Below, piece by piece: positions 1-9,226 of a stretch of 64,000 nt of DNA. The position numbers and the translations under genes are program-made. The DNA is from Aerococcus sp. Group 1 (GTDB lineage Bacteria; Bacillota; Bacilli; Lactobacillales; Aerococcaceae), in NCBI RefSeq assembly GCF_000193205.1, contig NC_015278.1, forward strand, positions 1,054,001 through 1,118,000, written 5' to 3'. Below the pieces are notes generated by a model. The model had not been told where the DNA came from, did not search any database, and saw nothing but the letters and a program-made list of their open reading frames with translations. The stretch's first letter is position 1, and each line of letters opens with the position of its first letter.

Positions 1-13
1 TATGGGATTATAC

Positions 14-55
14 AAAAGAGGTTGCGATGTATCGGTCGCAACCTCTTTTCAATTT
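14..55. terminator. Bidirectional intrinsic terminator
   Basis: A 14-bp perfect stem (arms 14-27 and 36-49) with an 8-nt loop is flanked by A-rich and T-rich runs on both sides. It lies directly downstream of ppsR, which is on the minus strand, and can also stop a plus-strand transcript entering from the left edge. Confidence 0.85.
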
Positions 56-88
56 TTTTAAGTATATTTGCCTAGAAAATTTGTCACC

Positions 89-916
89 TTATTTTTGTTG
101 GGGCTTGAAGTTCATGAACATAAGAATGAGGGTAGCTGTTTCTTCAATGCTACGGTCGGCAACATTGATAATAGGACATTGCAGACGCTCATATACCTCA
201 TTGGCATAGGCTAGTTCTTTTTCTATGCGGTCATCGGCGCTATAAAGCCCTGATTCATCCACCCCATAGCTACGCATGCGTTCACGACGAAATTTATTTA
301 GTACATTAATATCATTGGTGAGGCCGATTATTTTATTGGATTCAATTTTAAAAATTTCTTCAGGTAATTGTGCTTCTGGGACTAAAGGTAAATTAGCCAC
401 CTTATAACCTTGGAAGGCCAGATAGATACTTAGGGGAGTCTTACTGGTACGCGAAATGCCTAATAGAACGATATCTGCTTCCTCAAAACGGTTAGGGTAA
501 CGCCCATCATCATTTTGAACCGCAAATTCAAGGGCTTGAATACGTTTATAGTATTGGTCATTTAATTTGTGACGCTGTCCAGGCTTTTGGGTAGAAGGAG
601 TACCAGATTCTTCACCAATCAGTTCAATAATGGGATGAAGGACGTTATAATAAAAAAGCCCATGATCTTGACAAAAGCGATCAGCGGTTTGGTGAAGGTC
701 TTCTTTAACAAAGCTCACTACTACATGGGCTTGATTGTTTTTAGCTGCTTCCAGAACAGGGATCAGCGAGTCCTCATGAAGAATGAAAGGAAAGCTCTTT
801 ATATTGATTTCAACATCAGGAAACTGTACCATTACACTATCTAAGAGATCGGTTGTTAATTGGCCGACTGCATCAGATAGTAAATAAAAATCTTTAATTT
901 GTTTTTCTTCAGTCAT
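89..916 (-). CDS. ppsR: Pyruvate, phosphate dikinase regulatory protein (PPSR family kinase/pyrophosphorylase)
   Basis: This is a DUF299/PPSR family protein of about 275 aa. Family members phosphorylate PPDK or PEP synthase using ADP and reverse this using phosphate. The diagnostic P-loop-like motif GISRTSKTPLS is present mid-protein, followed by NLPLVPE, and the length is normal for the family. I start at the ATG at 916, which has an AGGATG ribosome binding site about 8 nt upstream. An in-frame ATG at 940 lacks a site and would only add eight residues. The gene is divergent from zur, as in Bacillus-type genomes. No ppdK gene lies in the window, so the substrate is inferred from the family. 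Confidence 0.9.
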   Translation of the reverse strand: MTEEKQIKDFYLLSDAVGQLTTDLLDSVMVQFPDVEINIKSFPFILHEDSLIPVLEAAKNNQAHVVVSFVKEDLHQTADRFCQDHGLFYYNVLHPIIELIGEESGTPSTQKPGQRHKLNDQYYKRIQALEFAVQNDDGRYPNRFEEADIVLLGISRTSKTPLSIYLAFQGYKVANLPLVPEAQLPEEIFKIESNKIIGLTNDINVLNKFRRERMRSYGVDESGLYSADDRIEKELAYANEVYERLQCPIINVADRSIEETATLILMFMNFKPQQK

Positions 917-955
917 TATTACACATCCTATTTCATCCATTATGTTTTAAAACAA

Positions 956-992
956 ATTATAACATGGCCATAAAGCAATTGCATGCTATAAT
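956..992. promoter_or_regulatory. Overlapping divergent extended -10 promoters (ppsR / zur)
   Basis: On the plus strand there is an extended -10 (TG-C-TATAAT, 984-992) feeding zur. On the minus strand there is another (TG-T-TATAAT, reading 964 down to 956) feeding ppsR. The two -10 hexamers are only about 25 bp apart, so the polymerases would compete. Neither has a good -35. I see no convincing Zur or PerR box between them. Confidence 0.6.
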
Positions 993-1015
993 AAATTAAA
1001 TTGGGAGGGGTCTCT

Positions 1016-1459
1016 ATGTCTGAATTTGTAAAAAATGCTATGAACCAATTAAATGATTTAGGCTATAAGTATACGCAAAGACGGGCGGATATGTTAGCGG
1101 TTTTTGACCAAGATATTAATCATTTTAAATCAGCCAAGGATGTCCAACAAGCCATGAAAAAGGACCATCCTAATATAAGTTTTGATACAATTTACAGGAA
1201 TTTGCGCTTATTTACTGATTATGATCTATTAGAAGAAAATGAAATTGATGGGGAGATGGTATTCCGTCAACATTGTGATCCTATCTTAGGCCACCACCAT
1301 CACTTCGTATGTAACCACTGCGGAAAAACCGTTCCCGTTCGTTTAGGTGATTTATCCTACTATAGCCAACAGCTTCCTGGCTATGAAATTAACGGGCATA
1401 GTTTTCAACTTTTTGGGCTCTGTCCTGAATGCTTAGCTGAAAGCAAAAGGCAGTCTTAA
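1016..1459 (+). CDS. zur: Fur-family transcriptional regulator, probably zinc-responsive (Zur)
   Basis: This 147-aa Fur-superfamily repressor has an N-terminal winged helix (GYKYTQRRADML, then SFDTIYRNLRLF) and a C-terminal dimerisation domain. The latter carries a histidine-rich HHHHFVC stretch and two Cys-x2-Cys pairs (CNHCG and CPEC) for structural zinc. The head-to-head arrangement with ppsR matches the yqfV(zur)/yqfL neighbourhood of Bacillus, which favours Zur over PerR. The ATG at 1016 follows GGGAGGGG by 5 nt. A TTG at 1001 is in frame but overlaps that ribosome binding site. The assignment to zinc rather than iron is inference. Confidence 0.82.
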   Translation: MSEFVKNAMNQLNDLGYKYTQRRADMLAVFDQDINHFKSAKDVQQAMKKDHPNISFDTIYRNLRLFTDYDLLEENEIDGEMVFRQHCDPILGHHHHFVCNHCGKTVPVRLGDLSYYSQQLPGYEINGHSFQLFGLCPECLAESKRQS

Positions 1460-1470
1460 TAAAGCATAAG

Positions 1471-1540
1471 AAAAACTCAGTCTCTTATCAGACTCTCTGC
1501 CAGTCAAGGTAGAAAAATTGATAAGAGACTGAGTTTTTTG
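1471..1540. terminator. Bidirectional terminator with long loop
   Basis: Arms at 1471-1490 and 1519-1538 form a 20-bp perfect inverted repeat with A-run and T-run ends and a 28-nt loop. It sits between zur (plus) and the permease gene (minus) and serves both. Confidence 0.85.
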
Positions 1541-1574
1541 GTTAATTCTAGTAGTGATAGTTTTTTGGGAGACT

Positions 1575-2522
1575 TTAGGCTAAGGTTGTTTGATCCGTTT
1601 CTTTAGGACGATAAAGTTTGCGGGCAATAATTGGAGTAATAATCGAGCTGATAACTACCCCAAAAGCAATTTGAGCAGTAGCCGAGGCGACAAATTCTTG
1701 ATAGCTTGGAATCAATGAACCAATAATAGCAGGAACGGAAACAGACATCCCAGCAATTGAAGACATAGCTAAGGAGGTGACCCCATCTTCTTTTAAAAGG
1801 TAACGTTCAACTAAGACCATGATAAGAACCATAGGAATATAGAAGAGAATGGTTAAGAGCACCCCTTGTGGCCCCGCTTTGATGGCGTCGATTAAATTAA
1901 TGTTAGCCCCAAAAGCAAAGCCCATGAAGGGGAGGGTAATTGCTGCTCCTGGTGCTAGATAATCCCGCATTTTAGGGTCTAAATTGCCTAGTACCGCTCC
2001 AACGATGACGGGGATAATGGTTGAGATAATTGGTGTCCAATTGATGGCAGTGGTTTGAGAAATACTAAAAACTAACATAGGGTAAGCTGGGGTACATAAC
2101 AAGCCAACTAATCCAAAGGCACTGATGTCATCCTTAGTCCCATAGTCACCTTCCAAGGCTAAGAATAAAGAAGGATTGGTGGAAGCGATAGCAGCAATAT
2201 AAGCAATGGCTGATATTCCCCAAACCCCATCCATGTCAAAGAATTGAATAAACAAAAGGCCTAAAACAATATTAATGATGACCTTTACTAGGATAAGGAC
2301 GCCTTCTTTTCTTAAGACCACACTTAAATGGGAGAGATCAATAGAAGCTCCCGAGCAAAGGCAAGCAAATCCGATAATGTAATTCAAACCATCGGCAGTA
2401 AAGATAGCTTGCGTAGCCCCACCAATTTCAAAAATACCGGGGGCAAAGGTGCAAAATAATGCTGATATAAGCATAGGGACTAGTAAGAGACCACCAGGAA
2501 CTTTCTTCATAAAATCGTACAT
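1575..2522 (-). CDS. kdgT: 2-keto-3-deoxygluconate permease family protein (KdgT)
   Basis: The 315-aa polytopic membrane protein matches the KdgT family, with the typical N-terminus MKKVPGGLLLVPMLISALF, about ten hydrophobic segments and family-normal length. Characterised members are proton symporters for 2-keto-3-deoxygluconate released from pectin or uronates. The start at 2522 has an AAGGAG site 7 nt upstream. No KDG kinase or aldolase gene is adjacent and the gene stands alone between terminators, so the true substrate is unproven. Confidence 0.85.
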   Translation of the reverse strand: MYDFMKKVPGGLLLVPMLISALFCTFAPGIFEIGGATQAIFTADGLNYIIGFACLCSGASIDLSHLSVVLRKEGVLILVKVIINIVLGLLFIQFFDMDGVWGISAIAYIAAIASTNPSLFLALEGDYGTKDDISAFGLVGLLCTPAYPMLVFSISQTTAINWTPIISTIIPVIVGAVLGNLDPKMRDYLAPGAAITLPFMGFAFGANINLIDAIKAGPQGVLLTILFYIPMVLIMVLVERYLLKEDGVTSLAMSSIAGMSVSVPAIIGSLIPSYQEFVASATAQIAFGVVISSIITPIIARKLYRPKETDQTTLA

Positions 2523-2721
2523 TGAATAACTCCTTATAGCTAATGATAAATAGGTTTAATTGCGCATTAAAGTCAATTATAAGCCTATTTTTTTAATTAC
2601 AAGATAATAAAAATGAAATTTACAATTAAATAATATAAAAGCGGGTATTGATATTTATATTATGTAAAAAGCGAACTATATTAAAGATATTTAGAAATTT
2701 GTCCGTAAAAATATTGTTTTA

Positions 2722-2730
2722 TGCTATAAT
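2722..2730 (+). promoter_or_regulatory. Extended -10 promoter of the nucleoside transporter operon
   Basis: TG-C-TATAAT at 2722-2730 lies 57 nt before the bmpA-like start in a 264-nt AT-rich divergent intergenic region (2523-2786). I found no -35 of quality and no purine-riboswitch core. Confidence 0.55.
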
Positions 2731-2786
2731 CTGAGTTATACTTGTCTTGTAGTTAAAACGAACTTTTTATATTAGAGAGGTGCAAA

Positions 2787-3845
2787 ATGTTCGGGAAAAG
2801 AGTTAAAACTTTAGTTATTGGTGCTTTAGCAGGTTTAGCGCTTGCTGGATGTCAAGGTCAAAATGCCGGTACCAGTGGATCTTCTACTAGTGACAAATCA
2901 GCTAGTGATGAATATCGTATTGCCATGGTTACTGATGGAAATGGGATAGATGACCGCTCCTTCAACCAGTCAGCTTGGGAAGGAATGGAGAAATGGGCCA
3001 AGGATCATGGCTTTTCTGAAAATGCACGTTCATTTTATCAATCACATTCAGAAGCAGATTTCATTCCTAACTTATCGACTGCAACAGCTGATAATTATAA
3101 TATCGTATTTTGTATTGGATCTTTTATGGTTGAGCCTATTCAAAAAATAGCAGAAAACAATCCTGACCAACACTACGGCTTAGTCGATGGACAAGTTGAC
3201 CTGCCTAATGTGGTTTCCTTATCCTTTAAAGATAACGAATCGGCTTATTTAGCTGGTGTCGCCGCTGCAAAATCAACTAAGAAAGATAAAGTTGGATTTA
3301 TTGGCGGTATGAAAATTCCAGGCATTGAACGCTTTGAAGCTGGTTTTAAACAAGGGGTAAAGGATACTAAGCCTGAAGTTGAAGTTGACGTCCAATATGC
3401 GGATTCCTTTGGGGATGCTGCCCGTGGTCAACAAATTTCTTCTTCAATGTATCAAAACGGCATTGATATTATCTTTACAGCTGCAGGACAAACCGGGAAT
3501 GGTGCCTTTACTGAAACCCGCAATCGCTTGGAAAATGGGGAAAAGGGCCTTTGGATTATTGGTTGTGACCGTGACCAATCGAGTGAAGGAGAATGGTCTC
3601 AAGGTAACTTTACCCTTGCTTCTACCTTAAAACTCATCGGCACGACTATCGCAAAAGTTACTGACCAATCCATGTCAGGAGACTTCCCTGGTGGGCAAAG
3701 TCAATTTAATGGTGTTAAAGAAGGTGCAGTTGACTTAGTGGATACTAACTTAGATGATGAAGCTAAGGCAGCCGTTAATGAAGCGCGTGAGGGCATCAAG
3801 AGCGATAAAATTACCGTACCTGAAAAGCTTGCTGATTTAAAATAG
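2787..3845 (+). CDS. bmpA: Nucleoside-binding lipoprotein of a BmpA-type ABC importer
   Basis: The 352-aa solute-binding protein has a lipoprotein signal peptide with lipobox LALAGC (lipidated Cys at residue 22), then a Ser/Thr-rich linker. The BmpA/Med/NupN fold begins with MVTDGNGIDDRSFNQSAW. It would sit on the outer face of the membrane and hand purine or pyrimidine nucleosides to the permeases encoded downstream. It is the first gene of a five-gene operon, 13 nt before the ATPase start. Family and context agree well; the exact nucleoside preference cannot be read from sequence. Confidence 0.92.
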   Translation: MFGKRVKTLVIGALAGLALAGCQGQNAGTSGSSTSDKSASDEYRIAMVTDGNGIDDRSFNQSAWEGMEKWAKDHGFSENARSFYQSHSEADFIPNLSTATADNYNIVFCIGSFMVEPIQKIAENNPDQHYGLVDGQVDLPNVVSLSFKDNESAYLAGVAAAKSTKKDKVGFIGGMKIPGIERFEAGFKQGVKDTKPEVEVDVQYADSFGDAARGQQISSSMYQNGIDIIFTAAGQTGNGAFTETRNRLENGEKGLWIIGCDRDQSSEGEWSQGNFTLASTLKLIGTTIAKVTDQSMSGDFPGGQSQFNGVKEGAVDLVDTNLDDEAKAAVNEAREGIKSDKITVPEKLADLK

Positions 3846-3858
3846 AAGGATGAATATC

Positions 3859-5406
3859 GTGTCAAAACAGAATTTAGCATTAGAAATTAAAGATATCAGT
3901 AAAAAATTTGGCGATTTTACTGCAAATGATCATATTTCCTTTAATGTTAAGCAAGGTGAAATTCATGCTTTATTGGGCGAAAATGGGGCAGGAAAATCAA
4001 CCTTGATGAATATTTTGACAGGTTTGTTGACCCCAACTAGTGGTGAGATTCTTATCAACCAAGAACAGGTGACCATTAGCTCACCAGCAGTTGCCTATGA
4101 AAAGGGAATCGGCATGGTTCACCAACACTTCATGCTTATTGATGATTTTACTGTGACTGAAAATATTATGCTGGGTGCTGAACTCACCCAGCATGGATTT
4201 TTAAAGAAAGATGATAGTGAAAAAATTGTCAGTGAGCTCAGTGAGAACTATGATTTAAAAGTTGACCCTAAAGCGAAAATTAAAGACATCTCTGTAGGTA
4301 TGCAGCAAAGAGTAGAAATATTAAAATTACTCTATCGAGATGTTGATATTCTGATATTAGATGAACCGACTGGTGTCTTAACCCCGCAAGAAATCACTGA
4401 ATTGATAAAAACTTTGCGGCATTTAGCGGCTAAAGGAAAAGCAATTATTCTTATTTCTCATAAGTTAAGTGAAATCAAGGCTGCAGCTGACCGTTGCACC
4501 ATTATTCGTCGTGGTAAAAAAATTGCCACCGTTGATGTGGACGAGGTCAGTGAACAAGAACTCGCCGATATGATGGTAGGTCGTAAGGTGCAAATCCATG
4601 TAAATAAAGAAGCTTCCCAGCTAGGTAATGAAGTCCTAAAGATAAAAGATCTAGTCCTAGAAAAACGTCATCAACCGATCCTAAGAGGGATCAATTTAAA
4701 CTTATTTGCGGGTGAAATACTAGGAATCGCTGGTATTGATGGTAATGGTCAAAGTGAATTGATCGATGTTTTAACCGGATTAAGCCAAGCGAATCTGGGA
4801 CATATTTATTTAGATGGAGAAGAAATTACCCATGATAGTACTCGCCAGATCGCTGAAAAGGGGATGGGACATATTCCTGAAGACCGCCATAAACGCGGCT
4901 TAATCTTAGCAATGCCTATTTCTGATAACTTTATTTTACGTAATTACTATCAAAAACCCTTTAGTAAAAATTTGTTTATGCGCTCTGATGTGATTGAAAA
5001 TAACGCTAAAGAGCTAGTCAATAAGTACCATATTGCTATTCCTAATATTTCGGCAAAGGCTAGTCAGTTATCTGGAGGAAACCAACAGAAAATTGTTATT
5101 GCCCGTGAACTTGAAAACCACCCCAAAGTCTTGATTGCTGCTCAGCCTACTCGAGGATTAGATATTGGCGCAGTTGAAGAGGTTCATGAAAGGTTATTGG
5201 AAGAGAGAGGTAAAGGGAAGGCTATTCTCTTAGTCAGCCAAGAATTGGATGAGTTGATGTCTTTATCTGATCGTATTGCTGTTATTCACCAAGGACAAAT
5301 TACCGGTATTGTGGACAGCCAGGAGACTAATGAAACCGAATTAGGTTTATTGATGGCAGGAGAATCAATTGACAAATTAGAAAAAGTAGGTGAAAACGGT
5401 GAATAA
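3859..5406 (+). CDS. nupO: Nucleoside ABC transporter ATP-binding protein (two fused ATPase domains)
   Basis: This protein of about 515 aa holds two ABC ATPase cassettes in tandem, as in NupO/RbsA-type proteins. The first has Walker A GENGAGKST, a degenerate signature and Walker B ILILDEPTG. The second has a degenerate P-loop (GIDGNGQSE) and the canonical signature LSGGNQQK. I choose GTG 3859 because AAGGAT lies 7 nt upstream. The ATG at 3850 abuts that ribosome binding site and would have no site of its own. It overlaps the following permease start by 8 nt, indicating translational coupling. Confidence 0.9.
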   Translation: MSKQNLALEIKDISKKFGDFTANDHISFNVKQGEIHALLGENGAGKSTLMNILTGLLTPTSGEILINQEQVTISSPAVAYEKGIGMVHQHFMLIDDFTVTENIMLGAELTQHGFLKKDDSEKIVSELSENYDLKVDPKAKIKDISVGMQQRVEILKLLYRDVDILILDEPTGVLTPQEITELIKTLRHLAAKGKAIILISHKLSEIKAAADRCTIIRRGKKIATVDVDEVSEQELADMMVGRKVQIHVNKEASQLGNEVLKIKDLVLEKRHQPILRGINLNLFAGEILGIAGIDGNGQSELIDVLTGLSQANLGHIYLDGEEITHDSTRQIAEKGMGHIPEDRHKRGLILAMPISDNFILRNYYQKPFSKNLFMRSDVIENNAKELVNKYHIAIPNISAKASQLSGGNQQKIVIARELENHPKVLIAAQPTRGLDIGAVEEVHERLLEERGKGKAILLVSQELDELMSLSDRIAVIHQGQITGIVDSQETNETELGLLMAGESIDKLEKVGENGE

Positions 5407-6465
5407 TAGTAAAAAGATGTCCTATGCCTTAATTATTTCCTTGTTATCGATTGTTCTAGGATTTTTTGTTGGGGCCTTAATTATGCTGTTTTTCGGTTAC
5501 AATCCTATCCTTGCTTACCAAGCGATGATCGGAAAAGTGATCACTGGCCCTTATTTCTTAGGAGAGGCTTTTCGTGAAGCGACTGTTTTAACTTTTACCG
5601 GTTTATCATTTGCTCTAGCTGCTAAGGCTAATTTTTTAACATTGGTATTCCAGGTCAGTACTTACTAGGTTGGATTGCTTCCGTTTGGTTTGCCTTAGCT
5701 AACCCTGATTTACCCCGAATAGCCCTAGTCCCACTATGCTTTCTAGTAGGGGCTTTAGCCGGAGGTTTTTGGGGATGTTTAGTAGGCGCTTTCAAAGCTT
5801 GGCGTGGCAGTAATGAAGTAATTACTACCATTATGCTGAATTATATTGCCCTGTATCTTACTAACTGGATTATCAGAGGTCCTTTGGGAAGCCAATTGAA
5901 AACGCCAGAAATGACTGAAAATGCTAGTTTATCTTTAAAATGGCTCAGTGAATTAAGTAATGGCTCACGGTTAAATCTAGGAATATTTATTGCATTTGTT
6001 TTTATGGCTTTATATCACTTATATATAAATAAAACTATAAAAGGGTTTGAGACCCGGTCGATTGGCCTAAATCCGGAAGCCAGTCGTTACGCCGGAATGT
6101 CAATTAAAGAAAATATTATCTTAACCATGACTTTATCTGGCCTATGTGCAGGTGTTGGTGGTGTGATTACTGGCTTAGGAACTTTTCAAGGGATAACGAT
6201 TCAAGGAACACTTCCTAGTGAAGGGTTTAATGGTATTGCTGTTGCTCTGTTAGGAATGAATCATCCACTAGGCATTTTTCTATCCGCTTTACTTTTTGGC
6301 ATTCTAAATGTGGGATCACGTTTTATGCCCAATAGTGCAGGGGTTCCTGATGAAATGGCCCAAGTGGTCATCGCATGTATAATCTTTTTTGTCGGGACAG
6401 CCTACATTATTGATTGGGCAAAAAATAAGTTGCAAACCCTTAAACAAGCCAAGGGAAAGGAGTAG
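5399..6465 (+). pseudogene. nupP: Nucleoside ABC transporter permease, frameshifted in a T6 run
   Basis: The N-terminal part (GTG at 5399, ribosome binding site AGGTG, to a stop at 5666-5668) covers the first transmembrane segments of a NupP/YufP-type permease. It ends abnormally just where the family continues. Reading resumes without a stop in the next frame from about 5638 (NIGIPGQYLLGW) through to 6465. Adding one T to the run 5632-5637 restores a single reading frame of about 356 codons. As written, the importer lacks an intact first permease. Transport genes on both sides are intact, so sequencing error is at least as likely as real decay. Confidence 0.85.
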
Positions 6466-6468
6466 AAA

Positions 6469-7425
6469 ATGTCACTAATTGATATGCTACAATTATTAGT
6501 TTCTAATGCTTTGTTATACGCAGCCCCTTTAATCTTGACAGCCATTGGTGGCACTTTTTCTGAGAGATCCGGTGTAGTGAACATTGGTTTAGAGGGGATT
6601 ATGGTCATTGGTGCTTTTTCTGGCGCCTTAGCGAATTTCTTCCTAGCCCCTCAATTTGGCTCCTGGTCCCCCTGGATTTCCTTAATCATCGCAGGATTAT
6701 TTGGCCTGATTTATTCTGCTCTCCATGCAGTAGCGACTATTCATTTGCGCGCTGACCACACCATATCAGGAACGGTGTTAAATCTGGCTGCTCCAGCCTT
6801 AACGGTCTTTTTATGCCGGGCGCTTACAGGGTCAGCACAAACCGGACCTTTGGCTGTTCCTTTTATCAATCGAACGCTTACATTTCTCAGTAAAATCCCC
6901 CTAATCGGACCGATTCTTTTTGTGAATACTCCCCCAGTTGCCTGGTTTAGTTTTTTTCTCGCACTTATCGCTTGGCTAGCCTTATTTAAGACACGCTTTG
7001 GCCTACGCTTACGTTCAGTAGGGGAGTCTCCTCTAACCGCTGAAAGCTTAGGGATAAATGTTTACGCGATGAAGTATGCTGGAGTTTTGATTTCAGGTTT
7101 TCTGGGAGGCATCGGTGGTGCCATTCAGTCTCAGGCAATTGCTAATGAGTTTGCTGTGACGACCATTTCTGGTCAAGGTTATATGGCTTTAGCAGCCATG
7201 ATTTTTGGACATTGGCATCCGATTGGTGCGACTCTCTCAGCGGTATTTTTTGGACTTGCCCAAGCTCTAGGCTATGCAAGTAACTATATTCCGGGACTAT
7301 CAGGAATTCCAGACCTTTGGTTGCAAATATTACCTTATTTAATTACCTTAGTGACAGTCGTTTTCTTTATAGGTAAATCGGTTGGTCCTAAAGCCAATGG
7401 AGTAACCTATGTAAAGAGTAAATAA
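6469..7425 (+). CDS. nupQ: Nucleoside ABC transporter permease (second subunit)
   Basis: The 318-aa membrane protein of the NupQ/YufQ family has the typical N-terminal signature TAIGGTFSERSGVVNIGLEG and eight to ten hydrophobic helices. An AAGGAG site precedes the ATG and the gene starts 3 nt after nupP. It pairs with NupP to form the nucleoside channel energised by NupO. Length is normal for the family. Confidence 0.92.
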   Translation: MSLIDMLQLLVSNALLYAAPLILTAIGGTFSERSGVVNIGLEGIMVIGAFSGALANFFLAPQFGSWSPWISLIIAGLFGLIYSALHAVATIHLRADHTISGTVLNLAAPALTVFLCRALTGSAQTGPLAVPFINRTLTFLSKIPLIGPILFVNTPPVAWFSFFLALIAWLALFKTRFGLRLRSVGESPLTAESLGINVYAMKYAGVLISGFLGGIGGAIQSQAIANEFAVTTISGQGYMALAAMIFGHWHPIGATLSAVFFGLAQALGYASNYIPGLSGIPDLWLQILPYLITLVTVVFFIGKSVGPKANGVTYVKSK

Positions 7426-7443
7426 ATGAAAAGGAGGATATTC

Positions 7444-8376
7444 ATGCGACAAATATATTTTAATCACGACGGTGCAGTTGATGATTTAGTAGCATTATTT
7501 TTATTAAGTCAGGCTAAAGATATTGAAATCCTGGGTGTGGGTGTGGTTCCAGGTGATTGCTATTTAGAACCTGCTTTATCTGCTTCTGAAAAGATTCTGA
7601 ACCGTTTTGCACCAGGTAAAGCAATCAAAATCGCTCCCTCAGTGGCTCGACCTAAGAATCCTTTTCCTAAGGAATGGCGTGAACATGCCTTTACTGTAGA
7701 TGCCTTACCTGTTTTAAATGAATATGAAATCAGTCAAAAATTAATAGTTGATCAAGCTGCCCACCTGCAACTGGTTGATATTCTTAAATCAGCTGACCAA
7801 GCCATTGATCTTGTCTTTACAGGTCCTTTGTCTGACTTAGCCCTAGCCCTAGATACTGATTCAAGTATCGCGGCTAAAATTAACAAACTATATTGGATGG
7901 GCGGCGCCTTTCAAGCAAAGGGTAATGTCCTCGAACCTGAACATGATGGTTCAGCAGAATGGAATGCTTTTTGGGATCCAGAGGCAGTCGAACGGGTATT
8001 TCAAGAAGAATTTCCTATTGATATCGTTGCCTTAGAAAGTACCGAAAAAGTGCCTCTAACAATACCAGTACGTCAGGCATGGGCTAAAGAACGGAAAAAT
8101 TTAGGAATTGATTTTCTGGGTAACTGCTATGCCTTAGTACCGCCATTAGTTCACCAAGTCTCAAATTCGACTTATTATCTTTGGGATGTGTTGACAGCCA
8201 TTTCCTATATTGATCCTTCATTGACAAAGAAGCATGCTTTAAAGGCCAAGGTTGCTACCAAGGGGATTAATCAAGGGCAGACCTATGAGGACGAAAATGG
8301 TCGTTTAGTCGATGTGGTTTATGATGTCAAACATGCGGAATTTTTCCAAACAATTTTTAATTTAGCTTGGCAATAA
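7444..8376 (+). CDS. Inosine/uridine-preferring nucleoside hydrolase family protein
   Basis: The 310-aa protein has the N-terminal calcium-binding aspartate cluster of nucleoside N-ribohydrolases in a variant form (NHDGAVDD instead of the usual DTDPGxDD). It also has the family motifs VFTGPLSDLA and WMGGAF, and an N-A-F-W-D-P element. It would split imported nucleosides into base and ribose in the cytoplasm. It is the last gene of the nucleoside transport operon, so uptake and cleavage are coupled. The ATG at 7444 follows AAGGAGG by 6 nt; an upstream ATG at 7426 lacks a site. The first Asp is replaced by Asn, which may mark a subfamily. Confidence 0.88.
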   Translation: MRQIYFNHDGAVDDLVALFLLSQAKDIEILGVGVVPGDCYLEPALSASEKILNRFAPGKAIKIAPSVARPKNPFPKEWREHAFTVDALPVLNEYEISQKLIVDQAAHLQLVDILKSADQAIDLVFTGPLSDLALALDTDSSIAAKINKLYWMGGAFQAKGNVLEPEHDGSAEWNAFWDPEAVERVFQEEFPIDIVALESTEKVPLTIPVRQAWAKERKNLGIDFLGNCYALVPPLVHQVSNSTYYLWDVLTAISYIDPSLTKKHALKAKVATKGINQGQTYEDENGRLVDVVYDVKHAEFFQTIFNLAWQ

Positions 8377-8441
8377 TTAATAAAGTTAATTTTTTATGCC
8401 AATAACTTAGCTTTTGACCCATACTTTAATTAAAGTTAAGA

Positions 8442-8470
8442 TTGACTGACTTTCGATTATTCGTTATAAT
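8442..8470 (+). promoter_or_regulatory. Sigma-A promoter of rpsU
   Basis: TTGACT (8442-8447), a 17-nt spacer and TATAAT (8465-8470) make a near-consensus promoter about 64 nt before the rpsU start, fitting a highly expressed ribosomal gene. Confidence 0.85.
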
Positions 8471-8533
8471 CAACTTTGTACATTTCCTAAAGTGGAGGAA
8501 ATGGTAAGGATGAAACGAGGGGAGGTATATACC

Positions 8534-8707
8534 ATGTCAAAGACTGTAGTTCGTAAAAACGAATCTATTGATGACGCTCTTCGTCGCTTTAAACGCTCGG
8601 TTTCAAAATCCGGCACCTTACGTGAAGCACGCAAACGTGAATATTATGAAAAACCATCAGTTTGCCGTAAGAAGAAATCGGAAGCTGCTCGTAAACGTAA
8701 ATTCTAA
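8534..8707 (+). CDS. rpsU: 30S ribosomal protein S21
   Basis: This 57-aa, strongly basic protein matches bS21 throughout ([19 protein letters not shown] at the N-terminus, lysine/arginine-rich tail). It binds late to the 30S platform near the anti-Shine-Dalgarno region. The ATG at 8534 is preceded by GGGGAGGT; an upstream in-frame ATG would add 14 residues not found in the family. It is followed 36 nt later by yqeY, the usual order in Lactobacillales. Confidence 0.97.
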   Translation: MSKTVVRKNESIDDALRRFKRSVSKSGTLREARKREYYEKPSVCRKKKSEAARKRKF

Positions 8708-8743
8708 TCGTGCATAACCTAAAGGACAGATTGGAGGCGCCTC

Positions 8744-9187
8744 ATGGCAAAAATTGATCAATTAAATCAAGATATGAAAGAAGCCATGAAAGCTAAAGAT
8801 AAATTCCGTTTATCCGTTATTCGCATGTTAAAGGGCGCTTTACAAAAAGCCGAAATTGACAAAGAAGAAGCGTTAACGGATGATGAAGAACTAAGCATCC
8901 TATCTAGAGAATTGAAACAAAGAAAAGATTCTGTGAATGAATTTCATGAAGCTGGAAGAGATGACTTAGCTGACCAAACCGCAAAAGAAATAGAAATCGT
9001 TGAAAACTACCTACCAAAACAACTTTCTGAAGAAGAAATTACCCAAGCGGTTAAGGAAGTTATTGATCAAGTAGGTGCCAGTTCAATGAAAGACTTCGGA
9101 AAAGTTATGGGAACAGCCGTAGCTAAACTGAAAGGTCAAGCGGATGGTAATCAAATTCAAAAAATAGCAAAATCCTTGCTATCATAG
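8744..9187 (+). CDS. yqeY: YqeY/GatB-domain protein
   Basis: The 147-aa protein belongs to the YqeY family, which resembles the C-terminal tRNA-binding domain of GatB. It is rich in Lys/Glu, with the helical stretch FRLSVIRMLKGALQ and a conserved NYLPKQLSEEEI segment. It is co-transcribed with rpsU from the promoter at 8442. No specific biochemical role is established for stand-alone YqeY; a link to tRNA or amidotransferase function is inferred from homology only. Confidence 0.9.
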   Translation: MAKIDQLNQDMKEAMKAKDKFRLSVIRMLKGALQKAEIDKEEALTDDEELSILSRELKQRKDSVNEFHEAGRDDLADQTAKEIEIVENYLPKQLSEEEITQAVKEVIDQVGASSMKDFGKVMGTAVAKLKGQADGNQIQKIAKSLLS

Positions 9188-9196
9188 AAGTATAGG

Positions 9197-9226
9197 GGAG
9201 TTGGAGCGTTGATCCAACTCCTTTTT
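9197..9226 (+). terminator. Intrinsic terminator after yqeY
   Basis: A 9-bp GC-containing stem (arms 9197-9205 and 9213-9221) with a 7-nt loop is followed by five T residues. It ends the rpsU-yqeY unit. Confidence 0.88.

Noticed and set aside
2730..2786. Possible purine riboswitch before the nucleoside transporter
   Set aside because: The leader is only about 50 nt and lacks the conserved purine aptamer core and a terminator.
8424..8435. AT-rich palindrome (CTTTAATTAAAG) after the nucleoside hydrolase gene
   Set aside because: Too AT-rich and lacking a T-run for a confident terminator; may be chance.
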